From Candidatus Latescibacterota bacterium (lineage in GTDB: Bacteria > JAAXHH01): a stretch of DNA of 64,000 nt. Below, in pieces: positions 43,542-57,024 of the stretch; position 1 is the stretch's first letter; each line of letters begins with the position of its first letter. The stretch covers positions 62,001 through 126,000 of the forward strand of contig JAAXHH010000147.1 in NCBI GenBank assembly GCA_012270975.1. Direction: 5' to 3'. The notes under the pieces were generated by a model, which saw only the letters and a list, made by a program, of their open reading frames with translations, was not told the DNA's origin and did no database searches. Made by a program: the position numbers and the translations under genes.

Positions 43542-45029
43542 TCAGGTTATCCCGAATTCCTGGATGGACTGGATAGCGGACATGTCGTGCACGCCGCTGT
43601 CGTCGAGGGACACGTTGGACTGCAGTTCCAGGACGGCGTCCCGGTGCAGCGCCTCGATGGTGGCGCATCCCGCTGTGGCCATGCCCGACTTGAGCATCTG
43701 CATGACGATGGGCAGCTTGTCGTAGACCGACCCCGCGTGGGGCACCTGTCCCACGATGCCTTCCTCGAAGAAGGTGCTGGCGAGTTGTGCGTAGCGCCGG
43801 TTGTTGAAGGCCTTCCGACTGCCTTCCATCCAGTATTCCTTGACCAGGTCCCCGGCCGCGTTGCGGACCAGTTCGCCGTGGCTCTCGGTGAACCGCGCCA
43901 GGAGATTGCCCATCATCAGTGTGTCGGCGCCCAGCGACAGCGCGACGAGCATGTCCGCCGGTCCCTGGATGCTGCCGTCCGCCACGAGGGGCAGATAGTC
44001 GCCCGTGGCCTGCAACCACGCGTCGCGGGCCACGGAGACTTCCTGGATGGAGGTGGCCTGTCCGCGGCCGGTGGCCTTCACCATCTGCGTCGTGCAGCCC
44101 GAGGCGATGCCCATGCCGATCTTGACGGCGTCCGCGCCGCTGGCGGCCAGGTAGTCGAACCCCTCCCGCGTCACCACGTTCCCGGCGATCACCGGGATGT
44201 CGTAGTGAGACTTGATCCATTTCAGGGTCTCGCCCTGGTACTCGGTGTGGCCGTCGGAGGCGTCGATGACGATCACGTCGGCATGGTGTTCGATCAGGGC
44301 CTCAACCCGTTCCCGGTCCTCGGGATGGGTCGATACGGCGGCGCCGACCACGAGGCGCTTCTGGGCGTCTTCCGTGGAATGGGGATGGCGGATATGCTTG
44401 TCGAGATCCCGCTTGAACACCACAGACACCAGGGTCCCTTCGGAAGAAACCATGGGCAGGAACCCACGCCCGTACTCGATCATCCGCGTGTTCGCCGTCT
44501 TCAGGTCGTCCTCCTCGGCGCCCGTCTGCACGTCGGTCTTCATGCGGTCGCCCACCCGCAGGCCATGATCGTACCGCTCGTCGAAGTCCTTGTCCGTGAT
44601 CACGCCCACCAGCTTGCCGTGGAAGACGCCGGTATCCGTCACCGGGAAGGTATGGTAGCCGGTATCGTTCATGATGCCGATCACCTCGCCGATGGACTGC
44701 TCCGGCGACAGCGTGACGATATCGGTCTGAAACCCGGCCTTGAACCGCTTCACCGCGTCGATCTTGCCGCACTGTTCTTCGATGGTCTGGCTCACGGCGA
44801 ACACGCCCATCCCCCCCAGCTGGGCCATGGCGATGGCCATCTCCACGCTGGTGACCGCCTGCATGGCCGCGCTTAGAAAAGGCGTGCGCAGCGCCAGGTA
44901 GCCGTCCCCCTGCCGGCAGAGGCGTGTCTCCAGGGACACGAGCTGGGCGTTCGCGTCGGCCTGCGTAAGGCGTGGCAGAAGGCGGTATTCCTTAAGACTG
45001 TGAGAAACGGTAGAGGCGATCTGAGCCAT
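43542..45029 (-). CDS. guaB: IMP dehydrogenase, divergent form
   Basis: The 495-residue TIM-barrel enzyme oxidises IMP to XMP in GMP synthesis. A CBS pair is inserted at about residues 103-215. The phosphate/NAD regions (D-A-S-D-G-H and A-G-N-V-V-T) are followed by the catalytic loop K-I-G-M-G-I-A-S-G-C312-T-T-Q, where most bacterial enzymes have G-P-G-S-I-C-T-T-R. The C-terminal part M-E-G-S-R-K-A-F-N-N-R-R-Y and F-F-E-E-G resembles the shorter-loop forms such as that of Tritrichomonas more than the usual E. coli form. GGAGG lies before the ATG. It is divergent from a LysR gene. Confidence 0.8.
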   Translation of the reverse strand: MAQIASTVSHSLKEYRLLPRLTQADANAQLVSLETRLCRQGDGYLALRTPFLSAAMQAVTSVEMAIAMAQLGGMGVFAVSQTIEEQCGKIDAVKRFKAGFQTDIVTLSPEQSIGEVIGIMNDTGYHTFPVTDTGVFHGKLVGVITDKDFDERYDHGLRVGDRMKTDVQTGAEEDDLKTANTRMIEYGRGFLPMVSSEGTLVSVVFKRDLDKHIRHPHSTEDAQKRLVVGAAVSTHPEDRERVEALIEHHADVIVIDASDGHTEYQGETLKWIKSHYDIPVIAGNVVTREGFDYLAASGADAVKIGMGIASGCTTQMVKATGRGQATSIQEVSVARDAWLQATGDYLPLVADGSIQGPADMLVALSLGADTLMMGNLLARFTESHGELVRNAAGDLVKEYWMEGSRKAFNNRRYAQLASTFFEEGIVGQVPHAGSVYDKLPIVMQMLKSGMATAGCATIEALHRDAVLELQSNVSLDDSGVHDMSAIQSIQEFGIT

Positions 45030-45114
45030 TTATGTCCTCCGTGGGAAACCGTTTGAGGAACCATTTCCCCATTCGGAATCCCGGTACGGTGATCCGAGGT
45101 TTTGCCGGTTCAAT

Positions 45115-45179
45115 TTCGCGTCAATCGGCGAGTCGGAAATCAAGTCATTTAACTACTCCTCGTTCGCGTCAATCGGCGA
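45115..45179. repeat. 17-bp direct repeat in the guaB/LysR divergent region
   Basis: The identical word TTCGCGTCAATCGGCGA occurs at 45115-45131 and 45163-45179, 48 bases apart. The spacing is close to whole helical turns, as expected for two sites of one dimeric regulator, perhaps the LysR protein encoded next. Confidence 0.6.
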
Positions 45180-45225
45180 TTCAACAATTGAGACCATCAA
45201 TATACAACATTCCGCCGATTTTTCC

Positions 45226-45254
45226 TTGACATAATACCGGGTTTGATATATTAG
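45226..45254 (+). promoter_or_regulatory. Candidate sigma-70 promoter of the LysR gene
   Basis: A perfect TTGACA (45226-45231) and TATTAG (45249-45254, four of six matches) are separated by 17 bases in an AT-rich stretch about 44 bases before the LysR start codon. Confidence 0.6.
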
Positions 45255-45297
45255 TCAAATTTATAATTTTAATATGCACTATTAAGAAGATCAATAA

Positions 45298-46236
45298 ATG
45301 AATCTATCCTACGACCAGGCCGTCGCCTTTCACGCCGTGGCCCGTCACGGAAGCTTTTCACAGGCGGCGAAAACCCTCTTCCGATCTCAGTCGGCGGTGA
45401 GCATCCAAGTAGCCAAGCTCGAGGCCGAAATCGGCCAACCGCTCTTCCACCGGACGACCCGCCATCTCGCGCTCACTGAGGCGGGCAAGGTGCTGCTCAA
45501 GTACGTGGGCGAGATGGAAGGACTGATGAAGGAGGCCGTCCAGGAACTGGAAGACCTGGACCGTCTCGAGGCCGGCCGTCTCGTGCTGTGCACGTCCGAT
45601 ACCACCGGCTGCTACCGCCTGCCGGCCATTCTCAAGTCCTTCCAGGAACGTTACCCCGGCATCGACATCGTCGTGAAGAACGCCACGTCGCTGCGGACCA
45701 TCCAGGCCGTGGTCGACGGCGAGGTGGATCTCGGCGTGGTCACCCTGGCCTATTTACCCCGGGAGATCGAGACCATCCCGCTGTTTTCGCGGCACGACGT
45801 GCTGATCACCCCCCCGGACCATCCCCTCGCGGGGCGCCGGACGGTGCACCTCAAGGACATGGAACAGTATCCGCTCATCCTGCTCGACCGGCACTGCGCC
45901 TCGCGGCGGCTCATCGACGACCTGTGCGAGAAATCGCGGGTGCAGCTCGACGTCGCCATGGAACTCAGTTCGATCGAGGTCATCAAGCACTTCGTGCGCA
46001 TCGAGGCGGGCCTTTCCATCGTCCCCTCCGTCGCCATCCAGGAGGAACTGGAAAACGGCACACTCGCGCAGGTCACGATCGGCGATTTCCGGAATCGGCC
46101 GCGCCAGAGAATGGGGGCGATCTACCTGAAGGGGCGATATCTGTCGCGGGCGGCCCGGAGTTTTCTCGATGCCCTGCAGGCGTACTTCAGGCCGGGACGG
46201 AAGATCGCGGCGGGACGCGGAAGGCCGGCGGCCTGA
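45298..46236 (+). CDS. LysR family transcriptional regulator
   Basis: The 312-residue protein has the LysR N-terminal winged helix (residues 1-60, with F-S-Q-A-A-K-T-L-F-R-S-Q-S-A-V-S-I-Q-V-A-K-L-E as the helix-turn-helix region) and a two-lobe effector-binding domain (about 90-300). It resembles CysB/CbbR-like members in length, but the effector is not evident. It is divergent from guaB, and LysR proteins commonly regulate the divergent gene, so it may act on guaB through the repeats at 45115-45179. The C-terminus ends in a short basic tail. Confidence 0.9.
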   Translation: MNLSYDQAVAFHAVARHGSFSQAAKTLFRSQSAVSIQVAKLEAEIGQPLFHRTTRHLALTEAGKVLLKYVGEMEGLMKEAVQELEDLDRLEAGRLVLCTSDTTGCYRLPAILKSFQERYPGIDIVVKNATSLRTIQAVVDGEVDLGVVTLAYLPREIETIPLFSRHDVLITPPDHPLAGRRTVHLKDMEQYPLILLDRHCASRRLIDDLCEKSRVQLDVAMELSSIEVIKHFVRIEAGLSIVPSVAIQEELENGTLAQVTIGDFRNRPRQRMGAIYLKGRYLSRAARSFLDALQAYFRPGRKIAAGRGRPAA

Positions 46237-46407
46237 TTGGGCCTTGGCGGGACGAGGCTATACGGTGGCCCGATCTGGCGGTCCGAAACGACCCGGTATG
46301 AAGTCACAGGGTTGCTGAAAACGGGAACAGTACTTGTATTTGGACGTATACCTGTATAGATACTTGATATTCCCAGGAAGAATGCAGCGCACGCCAGGAG
46401 GTGTATC

Positions 46408-46986
46408 GTGAAGCGACGCAACCTGTCCCTCTTCTTTATTTCCGCCGTTATGCTGTCCTTCGTCCTGGTCTCTGTCGTCGGTTGCGCCGCCCGCAGACCG
46501 GCACTCGTGGAATCCAAAGACCTGGTGGCGGTATCCGTCATGCCGGCAGGCCCAAAGAACTGGTTGTACACGGTCGAAACGAAAAACGCCGAGTACCTGA
46601 CGAGCGTGGAATTCATCTCCCCGGACCTGGAGGGATGCAAGGTGCTCGCTCTGCCCGAGGAAATCAAAATCACCCAGCAGACGACGCCCGATGGCATCAA
46701 AGTAGACCTGTGGGGAAGCATCTATGGCGAACGGTTCACCCAGTTCCGCAGCCTGCGGCTGATTCTGACCAGCGACACGCCGAAGAGTCGGGGTGAGATA
46801 AACATCCGCGTCACCGATTTTCGAGGAAACACTACGACGATCGAATCCATCGCGGGACCGGTCGCCGCCAGGATAGGTACGCCTCGATACGCTTGGCAAC
46901 GCAACTGGCGAGCTTACGAGGTAATGCCCCAGCATTTCGGCCGGTTTCCGGACAACCTCGGGAGCATCAGTTTTATAGGGAATTGA
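46408..46986 (+). CDS. Lipoprotein of unknown function
   Basis: The 192-residue protein has a lipoprotein signal peptide; V-V-G-C gives the lipid cysteine at about residue 26. The mature part is beta-rich with no recognised motif. The GTG start at 46408 is supported by a strong AGGAGGTG at 46396-46403. It stands alone after the LysR gene. The gap before it (46237-46407) contains an AT-rich TTGTAT...TATAGA stretch that may hold a promoter. The family is unknown. Confidence 0.65.
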   Translation: MKRRNLSLFFISAVMLSFVLVSVVGCAARRPALVESKDLVAVSVMPAGPKNWLYTVETKNAEYLTSVEFISPDLEGCKVLALPEEIKITQQTTPDGIKVDLWGSIYGERFTQFRSLRLILTSDTPKSRGEINIRVTDFRGNTTTIESIAGPVAARIGTPRYAWQRNWRAYEVMPQHFGRFPDNLGSISFIGN

Positions 46987-47043
46987 TGTTTGCTTGTTCG
47001 CTGTCGGTGGCCTGAATCGGCCGGCAGGATTGGCAATCGCGGA

Positions 47044-47862
47044 TTAGCTCGGACGTTTTTTCTTCCATTCCTTAGGACCTGCCCCCCGTCCCAAAATGAC
47101 TCCAGCGGCCGCGGAAGGTGAACCGAACGGGTAGTCCTGTCCGAATTCGAAGAAAGCACCCGTATCTTCGAGAACCCCCTTCTTCTGAAGATCGCGTCTG
47201 ATTTCCAGAAGGTGACCTGGCATTGCCGGTGCAGTTTCTTTGACGGCTTGCGAACCCGCCAGTACCGTGAACCCGCTTGATCCCTCAAACCCTCTCGCTT
47301 CGACGCCTTTCCCACTAAGGTGAAGGATGCTGGTTATTTTACCTGGTTTGCCTGATTTCTCGAAGAACTGAATACCAATCACCGGCAAGCACAACAGCAT
47401 ATCGCGCAAGTATGATTCGGCATCCGCCCGGTCAGCCAGATCGAGGGTGGGAACCTTAGGCACAGCGACGCCAGCCAACTCGCATCGTTTGGCTTCCTCT
47501 GCCAGTTCTACCAACCTGGCCTCCAGATACCGGATATTAGCTTTGTCCAGAAACTTGTCCTTGCTGAAAAACACCACGCAGTGGGTCCAGAAGTCCTTGT
47601 TGTTATGGTGATGGTTCAGGCGCGTCTTCAGACTGTCGCTCTCACCAATGTAAACTCGGGGCAGATATCCTTGCGGTACGTGTTCCCAGAGAATGTAAAC
47701 GCCAGAGGTTTCGAGCTCTTCCAATGCTCGAACTTCGTCGAAGCTTGCTCGGGGAAATACAATTCCCTGGCCTGTCCATAGGGGTTTAGTGATGAAACGC
47801 AACCCTTCAGGATCACCGGAAGGGAAGAATATGCGTAGCGAGAATGCGTTTTGTTCAATCAT
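47044..47862 (-). CDS. GIY-YIG nuclease family protein with C-terminal DUF4357
   Basis: The 272-residue protein has a GIY-YIG domain (about residues 50-125): G-V-Y at 54-56, Y-I-G at 71-73, Arg81 in K-T-R-L and a candidate catalytic Glu115 (Y-L-E-A-R). A long middle part leads to a DUF4357 domain (about 205-268, with S-P-S-A-A-A-G-V-I-L-G). Proteins of this layout are often found near restriction or defence genes. The ATG at 47862 fits the domain start. It lies 34 bases after pgk on the same strand, an odd neighbour for a nuclease. Confidence 0.8.
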   Translation of the reverse strand: MIEQNAFSLRIFFPSGDPEGLRFITKPLWTGQGIVFPRASFDEVRALEELETSGVYILWEHVPQGYLPRVYIGESDSLKTRLNHHHNNKDFWTHCVVFFSKDKFLDKANIRYLEARLVELAEEAKRCELAGVAVPKVPTLDLADRADAESYLRDMLLCLPVIGIQFFEKSGKPGKITSILHLSGKGVEARGFEGSSGFTVLAGSQAVKETAPAMPGHLLEIRRDLQKKGVLEDTGAFFEFGQDYPFGSPSAAAGVILGRGAGPKEWKKKRPS

Positions 47863-47896
47863 TAGATATTGAATCCTTCGATATAGAATCCTAGCC

Positions 47897-49087
47897 TCAA
47901 CCCACTTCCAGTACGCTAACCCCCGGAAGCACTTTGCCCTCCAGCAGTTCAAGCGAAGCACCGCCGCCCGTGGAAACGTGGCTCATGCGGTCGGCGAGAC
48001 TAAGGACGTTGACGGCCGCCGCCGTATCGCCGCCCCCAATGATGGACACGGCTCCCCGGTCCGTTGCCTCCACGACGGCTTGAGCGACCTCCCGCGTGCC
48101 CTCCGCGAACGCCTCGATCTCGAAGACCCCCATGGGGCCGTTCCACAGGATGGTACCCGCTTCACTTACGGTCTCGGCAAACTGACGCCGGGTTTCCGGC
48201 CCGATATCGAGGCCCATTGATTGGTCGGGGATCCTGTCGACATGCAGCGCGGTCGCACCGGTGTCGATTGAGTCGGCGACAACATGATCTACGGGCAGCA
48301 GGATCGATTTACCCTGGTCGGTCGCCCGGTCCAGGATCTCTGCCGCAAAAACCAGTCGATCTTCCTCCAGCAGGCTCCTTCCGATGGCCTCCCCACGGCT
48401 CGCGAGAAAGGTATAGGCCATGCCGCCTCCGATGATCAGCCCGTCGGCGATCTCGATGAACCGGCGCGTCGCTTCGATCTTGTCCGACACCTTGGCGCCG
48501 CCGAGTACGACGACCAACTTCCCTTTCGGGTTTTCGATTGCCCCCGAAAGGTAGTCCAGTTCCTTCTGCATGAGGAAACCGGCCGCGCGTTCGGGAAGCA
48601 GTCGCGCAACGCCTTCGGTGGATGCGTGGGCGCGGTGGGCCGTACCAAACGCGTCGTTCACGTAAACCTCCCCCAGCGCAGCCAGTTCGCTTGCGAAATC
48701 CGGATCGTTTCGGGTCTCACCGTCGTTAAACCGGACGTTCTCCAGCAGGAGGCATTCGCCGTTCTCCAGGTCTGCCGCCGCGCGTTCCGTGACCGGCCCG
48801 ACCGTCTCCCGCACGTATCCGACCGGTTGGCCCAGGAGTTCGGACAACCGGTCCGCCACCGGCCGCACCCGCAGGTTCTCCGTGACCCCTTTCGGCCGGC
48901 CCAGATGGGTCATCAGAATGGCCCGGCCGCCATGGTCCAGGATATGCCGCAGCGTGGGGAGCGACGCCCGGATGCGCGTGTCGTCGGTGATGTTGCCCGC
49001 TTCGTCGAGCGGCACGTTGTAGTCCACGCGAACGAGCACGCGCCGGCCGCGCAGTTCTAGGTCGGTGAGGGGGCGGATACTGATCAC
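47897..49087 (-). CDS. pgk: Phosphoglycerate kinase
   Basis: The 396-residue protein is the glycolytic enzyme that moves phosphate from 1,3-bisphosphoglycerate to ADP. Substrate-binding motifs are present (V-R-V-D-Y-N-V-P-L near 20, H-L-G-R-P near 60), followed by V-V-L-G-G-A-K-V-S-D-K at the domain hinge, W-N-G-P-M-G-V-F-E and the nucleotide-binding G-G-G-D-T-A-A-A. The usual GAPDH and triosephosphate isomerase neighbours are absent; it stands instead between two nuclease genes on the same strand. It starts with GTG and has no strong ribosome site. Confidence 0.95.
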   Translation of the reverse strand: MISIRPLTDLELRGRRVLVRVDYNVPLDEAGNITDDTRIRASLPTLRHILDHGGRAILMTHLGRPKGVTENLRVRPVADRLSELLGQPVGYVRETVGPVTERAAADLENGECLLLENVRFNDGETRNDPDFASELAALGEVYVNDAFGTAHRAHASTEGVARLLPERAAGFLMQKELDYLSGAIENPKGKLVVVLGGAKVSDKIEATRRFIEIADGLIIGGGMAYTFLASRGEAIGRSLLEEDRLVFAAEILDRATDQGKSILLPVDHVVADSIDTGATALHVDRIPDQSMGLDIGPETRRQFAETVSEAGTILWNGPMGVFEIEAFAEGTREVAQAVVEATDRGAVSIIGGGDTAAAVNVLSLADRMSHVSTGGGASLELLEGKVLPGVSVLEVG

Positions 49088-49103
49088 TGTTGTCTTAGTG
49101 TTG

Positions 49104-49760
49104 TTATGCGTTTCTTATCCCACGGCAGTTTGGATATCGGATACATCCCCAGAACTCCTGTCCCGCAAAAGTGCCTTGCCTTGCTATTCGTAAAACCATG
49201 TCCCTTCCACATTCAGGACACTTCAATCCCCGTCCCGTTTTTTCCCGCCGTCGAATCTCACGTTGCTCAGCTATACTAGGAGCAGAGACTACGCTTTCCA
49301 AAGTTTCGCCATCCAGCATACGTGCAAGGGCTGTACCATGAATCAAGGTGATAGGCTTCCCCCGAGCCCAAGACCATGCGCTCTTTGTAAATCTTCCAGA
49401 ACTCACCACCATGCATCCGTGGTCACCCCGCGCCGCCATCACGCCGTAAATCGCACGCACGACATCAACGCCTACTTCTTGTTTCCAACGTTTGCACTGA
49501 ACCACATATCGATATCCGTTTCGTTCAGCAACCATATCTACACCACCGTCGGCTTCTACTTCCTCACCTGGGGTCTCTCTGACCGAGAATCCAGATCCCC
49601 TTAGCGCTTGGGCAGTCAGTCGCTCAAACTCTCTCCAATCAGCACGTTCGATTAACTCCCTTCCCGAAAGTGCTCCGTCATAGTGCCCGACTTTGCGCAA
49701 CACTCTCCACGCAAAGAGGATAAACAAGATCGCAACGAGTAAGAATATGACATCAGACAT
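49104..49760 (-). CDS. Membrane-anchored Mrr-type restriction endonuclease with zinc ribbon
   Basis: The 218-residue protein has an N-terminal transmembrane segment (about residues 3-19), an Mrr-like nuclease domain (about 40-150) with Glu46, Asp75 (G-G-V-D) and Gln88-x-Lys90 (V-Q-C-K) as the PD-(D/E)xK-type site, and a C-terminal topoisomerase-type zinc ribbon with Cys181, Cys184, Cys206 and Cys212. Such proteins cleave foreign or modified DNA, and the membrane anchor suggests action at DNA entry. It ends 16 bases before pgk on the same strand. Confidence 0.85.
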   Translation of the reverse strand: MSDVIFLLVAILFILFAWRVLRKVGHYDGALSGRELIERADWREFERLTAQALRGSGFSVRETPGEEVEADGGVDMVAERNGYRYVVQCKRWKQEVGVDVVRAIYGVMAARGDHGCMVVSSGRFTKSAWSWARGKPITLIHGTALARMLDGETLESVVSAPSIAEQREIRRREKTGRGLKCPECGRDMVLRIARQGTFAGQEFWGCIRYPNCRGIRNA

Positions 49761-49813
49761 TCAACTATTCCTAAAACAACCTATCCTGATCGAGTAAGTG
49801 GTCTTCAGGCACT

Positions 49814-49846
49814 CACCTAATATCCTCAATTTAGGACAATTAGGTG
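49814..49846. repeat. Hairpin in the Mrr/gltB divergent region
   Basis: CACCTAAT (49814-49821) and ATTAGGTG (49839-49846) are perfect inverted repeats; inside the loop CCT and AGG can pair further. It is followed by ATTTTCT. It may be a transcript-insulating hairpin or a regulator site. Confidence 0.5.
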
Positions 49847-50002
49847 ATTTTCTACTTTACTTAGTTGATCGCACAGGTTATATACAGGGTTTCAACCGGA
49901 ATTTGGTACAAGTGCGAATAACGGACTATCCTCTCTTTTTCCTCCTTCAAGAAACCGTGTCTGTTATTGCGAATCAACGGTATTCCAGTACTCCGGTTTG
50001 AA

Positions 50003-50032
50003 TTGAGAAACTGGAAATCGCGTTCCCATATT
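50003..50032 (+). promoter_or_regulatory. Candidate promoter of gltB
   Basis: TTGAGA (50003-50008) and CATATT (50027-50032) lie 18 bases apart, with five and four consensus matches. A transcript from here would start near 50039, favouring the ATG at 50077 over the one at 50053. Confidence 0.4.
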
Positions 50033-50076
50033 CGATTTTCGCAACCGAAAGGATGCGAAAAAGGGGCGATCTTTAT

Positions 50077-54741
<4,665 letters not shown>

Positions 54742-54744
54742 GGC

Positions 54745-54826
54745 GCGGACGTCGCGGAGACGGCGATAACGCGCGGACGGCGCGGAGACGGCGATAGCAA
54801 GCGGACGGCGCGGAGACGGCGATAAC
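54745..54826. repeat. 28-bp tandem repeat, three copies, between gltB and gltD
   Basis: The 26-base core GCGGACGGCGCGGAGACGGC plus GATAAC or GATAGC occurs at 54745-54770, 54773-54798 and 54801-54826, with a 2-base spacer (period 28). Copies differ at one or two positions. It fills most of the 110-base gltB-gltD gap. The GAGACGGCGATAAC word resembles parts of the 43-bp repeat at 34185-34268. Confidence 0.75.
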
Positions 54827-54851
54827 GGGATCAGGACGGATTTACTGATTT

Positions 54852-56348
54852 ATGGGTAAAACAACCGGCTTCATGGAGTACGAGCGGGGAACGGCAGGTT
54901 ACCGGGACCCCCTGGAGCGTGTCGGCGACTGGGAAGAATTCGTCCTGCCCATGGCGGAGGATTCGCTGCGGGAGCAGGGCGCCCGTTGCATGGACTGCGG
55001 CATCCCCTTCTGCCACACGGGCGTACCGATGGGCAAGGGGCCCGGCGCGTCGGGCTGCCCCCTGAACAACCTCATCCCCGACTGGAACGACCTGGTCTAC
55101 CGGAACCACTGGAAAGAAGCTCTCCAGCAGCTGCACAAGACCAACAATTTCCCCGAGTTCACCGGACGCGTCTGCCCGGCGCCCTGCGAGGGCTCCTGCG
55201 TCCTGGGCATCAACGCCGACCCGGTCACCATCAAGAACATCGAGTGCGCCATCGTCGACCGCGGTTTCGAGGAAGGCTGGATCCAGCCCGAACCCCCGCC
55301 GCAGCGCACCGGCAAGAAGGTGGCCGTCATAGGATCGGGGCCCGCCGGCCTGGCATGCGCCGCCCAGCTCAACCGCGCCGGCCACAACGTGACGGTCTAC
55401 GAACGGGCCGACCGCCCCGGCGGCCTGCTGATGTACGGCATTCCGAACATGAAGCTCGACAAGGAGAAGGTCGTACAGCGCCGCCTCGACCAGATGACGG
55501 CCGAGGGTGTCGAGTTCGTGACGGGCGTCGAGATCGGCAAGGACGTCCCTGCCGCGGATCTGAGAAACGAAAACGACGCAGTGGTGATCTGCACCGGCGC
55601 CACGAAGCCCAACGATTTCGTCCGGAATGCGCCGGGCCGCCAGTTGGATGGCGTCCACTTCGCCATGGACTTCCTCCACGCGAATACGAAGAGTCTGCTG
55701 GATTCGGGTCACGAGGACGGGGATTACATCTCGGCGAAGGACAAGCACGTGATCGTGCTGGGCGGCGGAGATACGGGAACGGATTGCGTGGGTACGGCAC
55801 TCCGCCACGGCTGCAGGACAATGAACCAGTTCGACGTAATCCCCAAGCCGCCTCCCGAGCGCGCGCCGAGCAACCCTTGGCCCCAGTGGCCCGTGGTATA
55901 CAAGCTCGACTACGGCCAGGAAGAAGGCAAGGCCCTCTTCGGCGACGACCCACGGCGCTACGACACCAGCACCGTGGAATTCATCGACGACGGCCAGGGC
56001 CGGGTCAAGGCCCTCCGCACCGTCGACCTCGACTGGTCGGTCCCCAGCAACGGGGCGCCCTTCAGCCCGAAGAAGGGCACGGAGCAAGAGTGGCCCGCCG
56101 ACCTCGTCCTACTGGCGATGGGGTTTTCGGGCCCGGAGGATCCGGTGATCGAGCAGCTCGAGGTCGAGCGTGACGCCCGATCCAACGCCCAGGCCGAATA
56201 CGGGAAATACGCCACGAGCGTGGAGAACGTCTTCGCGGCCGGCGACGCCCGTCGCGGCCAGAGCCTGGTGGTCTGGGCGATCCACGAGGGCCGGGGCGCC
56301 GCCAGAGAAGTGGACCGCTACCTCATGGGGACCACGGACCTGCCGTAG
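54852..56348 (+). CDS. gltD: Glutamate synthase (NADPH) small subunit
   Basis: The 498-residue flavoprotein supplies electrons from NADPH to GltB. The N-terminal domain holds cysteines for two [4Fe-4S] clusters (C-M-D-C-G-I-P-F-C, then C-P-A-P-C-E-G-S-C). The FAD site is [11 protein letters not shown] near residue 160, and the NADPH site is [10 protein letters not shown] near 300. The C-terminal A-A-G-D-A-R-R-G closes the flavin site. It follows gltB after a gap filled with a tandem repeat. The ribosome site before the ATG is weak. Confidence 0.95.
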   Translation: MGKTTGFMEYERGTAGYRDPLERVGDWEEFVLPMAEDSLREQGARCMDCGIPFCHTGVPMGKGPGASGCPLNNLIPDWNDLVYRNHWKEALQQLHKTNNFPEFTGRVCPAPCEGSCVLGINADPVTIKNIECAIVDRGFEEGWIQPEPPPQRTGKKVAVIGSGPAGLACAAQLNRAGHNVTVYERADRPGGLLMYGIPNMKLDKEKVVQRRLDQMTAEGVEFVTGVEIGKDVPAADLRNENDAVVICTGATKPNDFVRNAPGRQLDGVHFAMDFLHANTKSLLDSGHEDGDYISAKDKHVIVLGGGDTGTDCVGTALRHGCRTMNQFDVIPKPPPERAPSNPWPQWPVVYKLDYGQEEGKALFGDDPRRYDTSTVEFIDDGQGRVKALRTVDLDWSVPSNGAPFSPKKGTEQEWPADLVLLAMGFSGPEDPVIEQLEVERDARSNAQAEYGKYATSVENVFAAGDARRGQSLVVWAIHEGRGAAREVDRYLMGTTDLP

Positions 56349-56602
56349 GCCGCACTGCCGTAGGTCGCGAGCAAAGATACCCGCTCCAACTGAAGATTCT
56401 CGCGGGATTCTCACACCCGCTGAAGATTACCAAATCCTCCCTATTCAGACTCCAGCCCAACTTTCCATGCTACTTCGATGCTACTTTATCGGAGTTTTTT
56501 CCATTACGAAAAAGAAAGTACGATATTTGTAAGACAATTTCTGACTAAAGACTACAGGAACGGATGACATCCATAGCAGGTTGATTTCGCGGGAGGTTGA
56601 AA

Positions 56603-57010
56603 TTGGCCAGGAAATCCTGGATGAACGTAGTCATGAAAGCCGCCCTGATATCGGGCTGTATTGCCGTGTATGTATTCGTGGAGACCGGCACACGGGATCA
56701 TTTGTCGAGAATGGAACATAAGATAGACCGGGTAGAGACGAAACTGACAGCCAGGATTGACCAGATGGAGTCTAAGCTGACAGCCAGGATCGACCGGGTT
56801 GAAGCTAAACTGTCAGCCAGGATCGACCGGGTTGAGGCTAAGCTGTCGGCGAGGATAGACGGCGTAGAGTCTACGCTGTCTGCCAGGATAGACAGGATAG
56901 AAACCAAGCTAGACCGGGTAGAGACCAAGATCGATGAGGTAATAGGATACCTAAAGTACAGATCTGATACAGGACCGTCAGATAGTTCACCGTCTGGTAT
57001 GAAGGAGTAA
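56603..57010 (+). CDS. Membrane-anchored hendecad coiled-coil protein
   Basis: The protein (about 135 residues) has one N-terminal transmembrane segment (about residues 8-26) and then an uninterrupted coiled coil built from 11-residue repeats of the form A-R-I-D-R-V-E-A-K-L-S, ending in a short polar tail. It should be a membrane-tethered fibre; the function is unknown. The TTG at 56603 is chosen because GGGAGG stands 6 bases before it; ATG 56621 is an alternative. The repeat is also visible in the DNA as a 33-bp tandem repeat, so length may vary between strains. Confidence 0.65.
   Translation: MARKSWMNVVMKAALISGCIAVYVFVETGTRDHLSRMEHKIDRVETKLTARIDQMESKLTARIDRVEAKLSARIDRVEAKLSARIDGVESTLSARIDRIETKLDRVETKIDEVIGYLKYRSDTGPSDSSPSGMKE
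56720..56911 (+). repeat. 33-bp coding tandem repeat
   Basis: Five full 33-base units (56720, 56753, 56786, 56819 and 56852) and a partial sixth encode the 11-residue coiled-coil repeat. The units at 56786 and 56819 are nearly identical at the DNA level, pointing to recent duplication. Confidence 0.75.
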
Positions 57011-57024
57011 TAACTGTACCGCTT

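Larger units (their letters stand above)
49761..50076. other. AT-rich intergenic region before gltB
   Basis: I recognise no gene in this 316-base gap; a 67-codon open frame (49798-50001) has no ribosome site or family resemblance. It holds the hairpin at 49814-49846 and a candidate promoter for gltB at 50003-50032. Confidence 0.4.

Noticed and set aside
49798-50001. 67-codon open frame before gltB
   Set aside because: It has no ribosome site, crosses a hairpin and has no recognisable family features.
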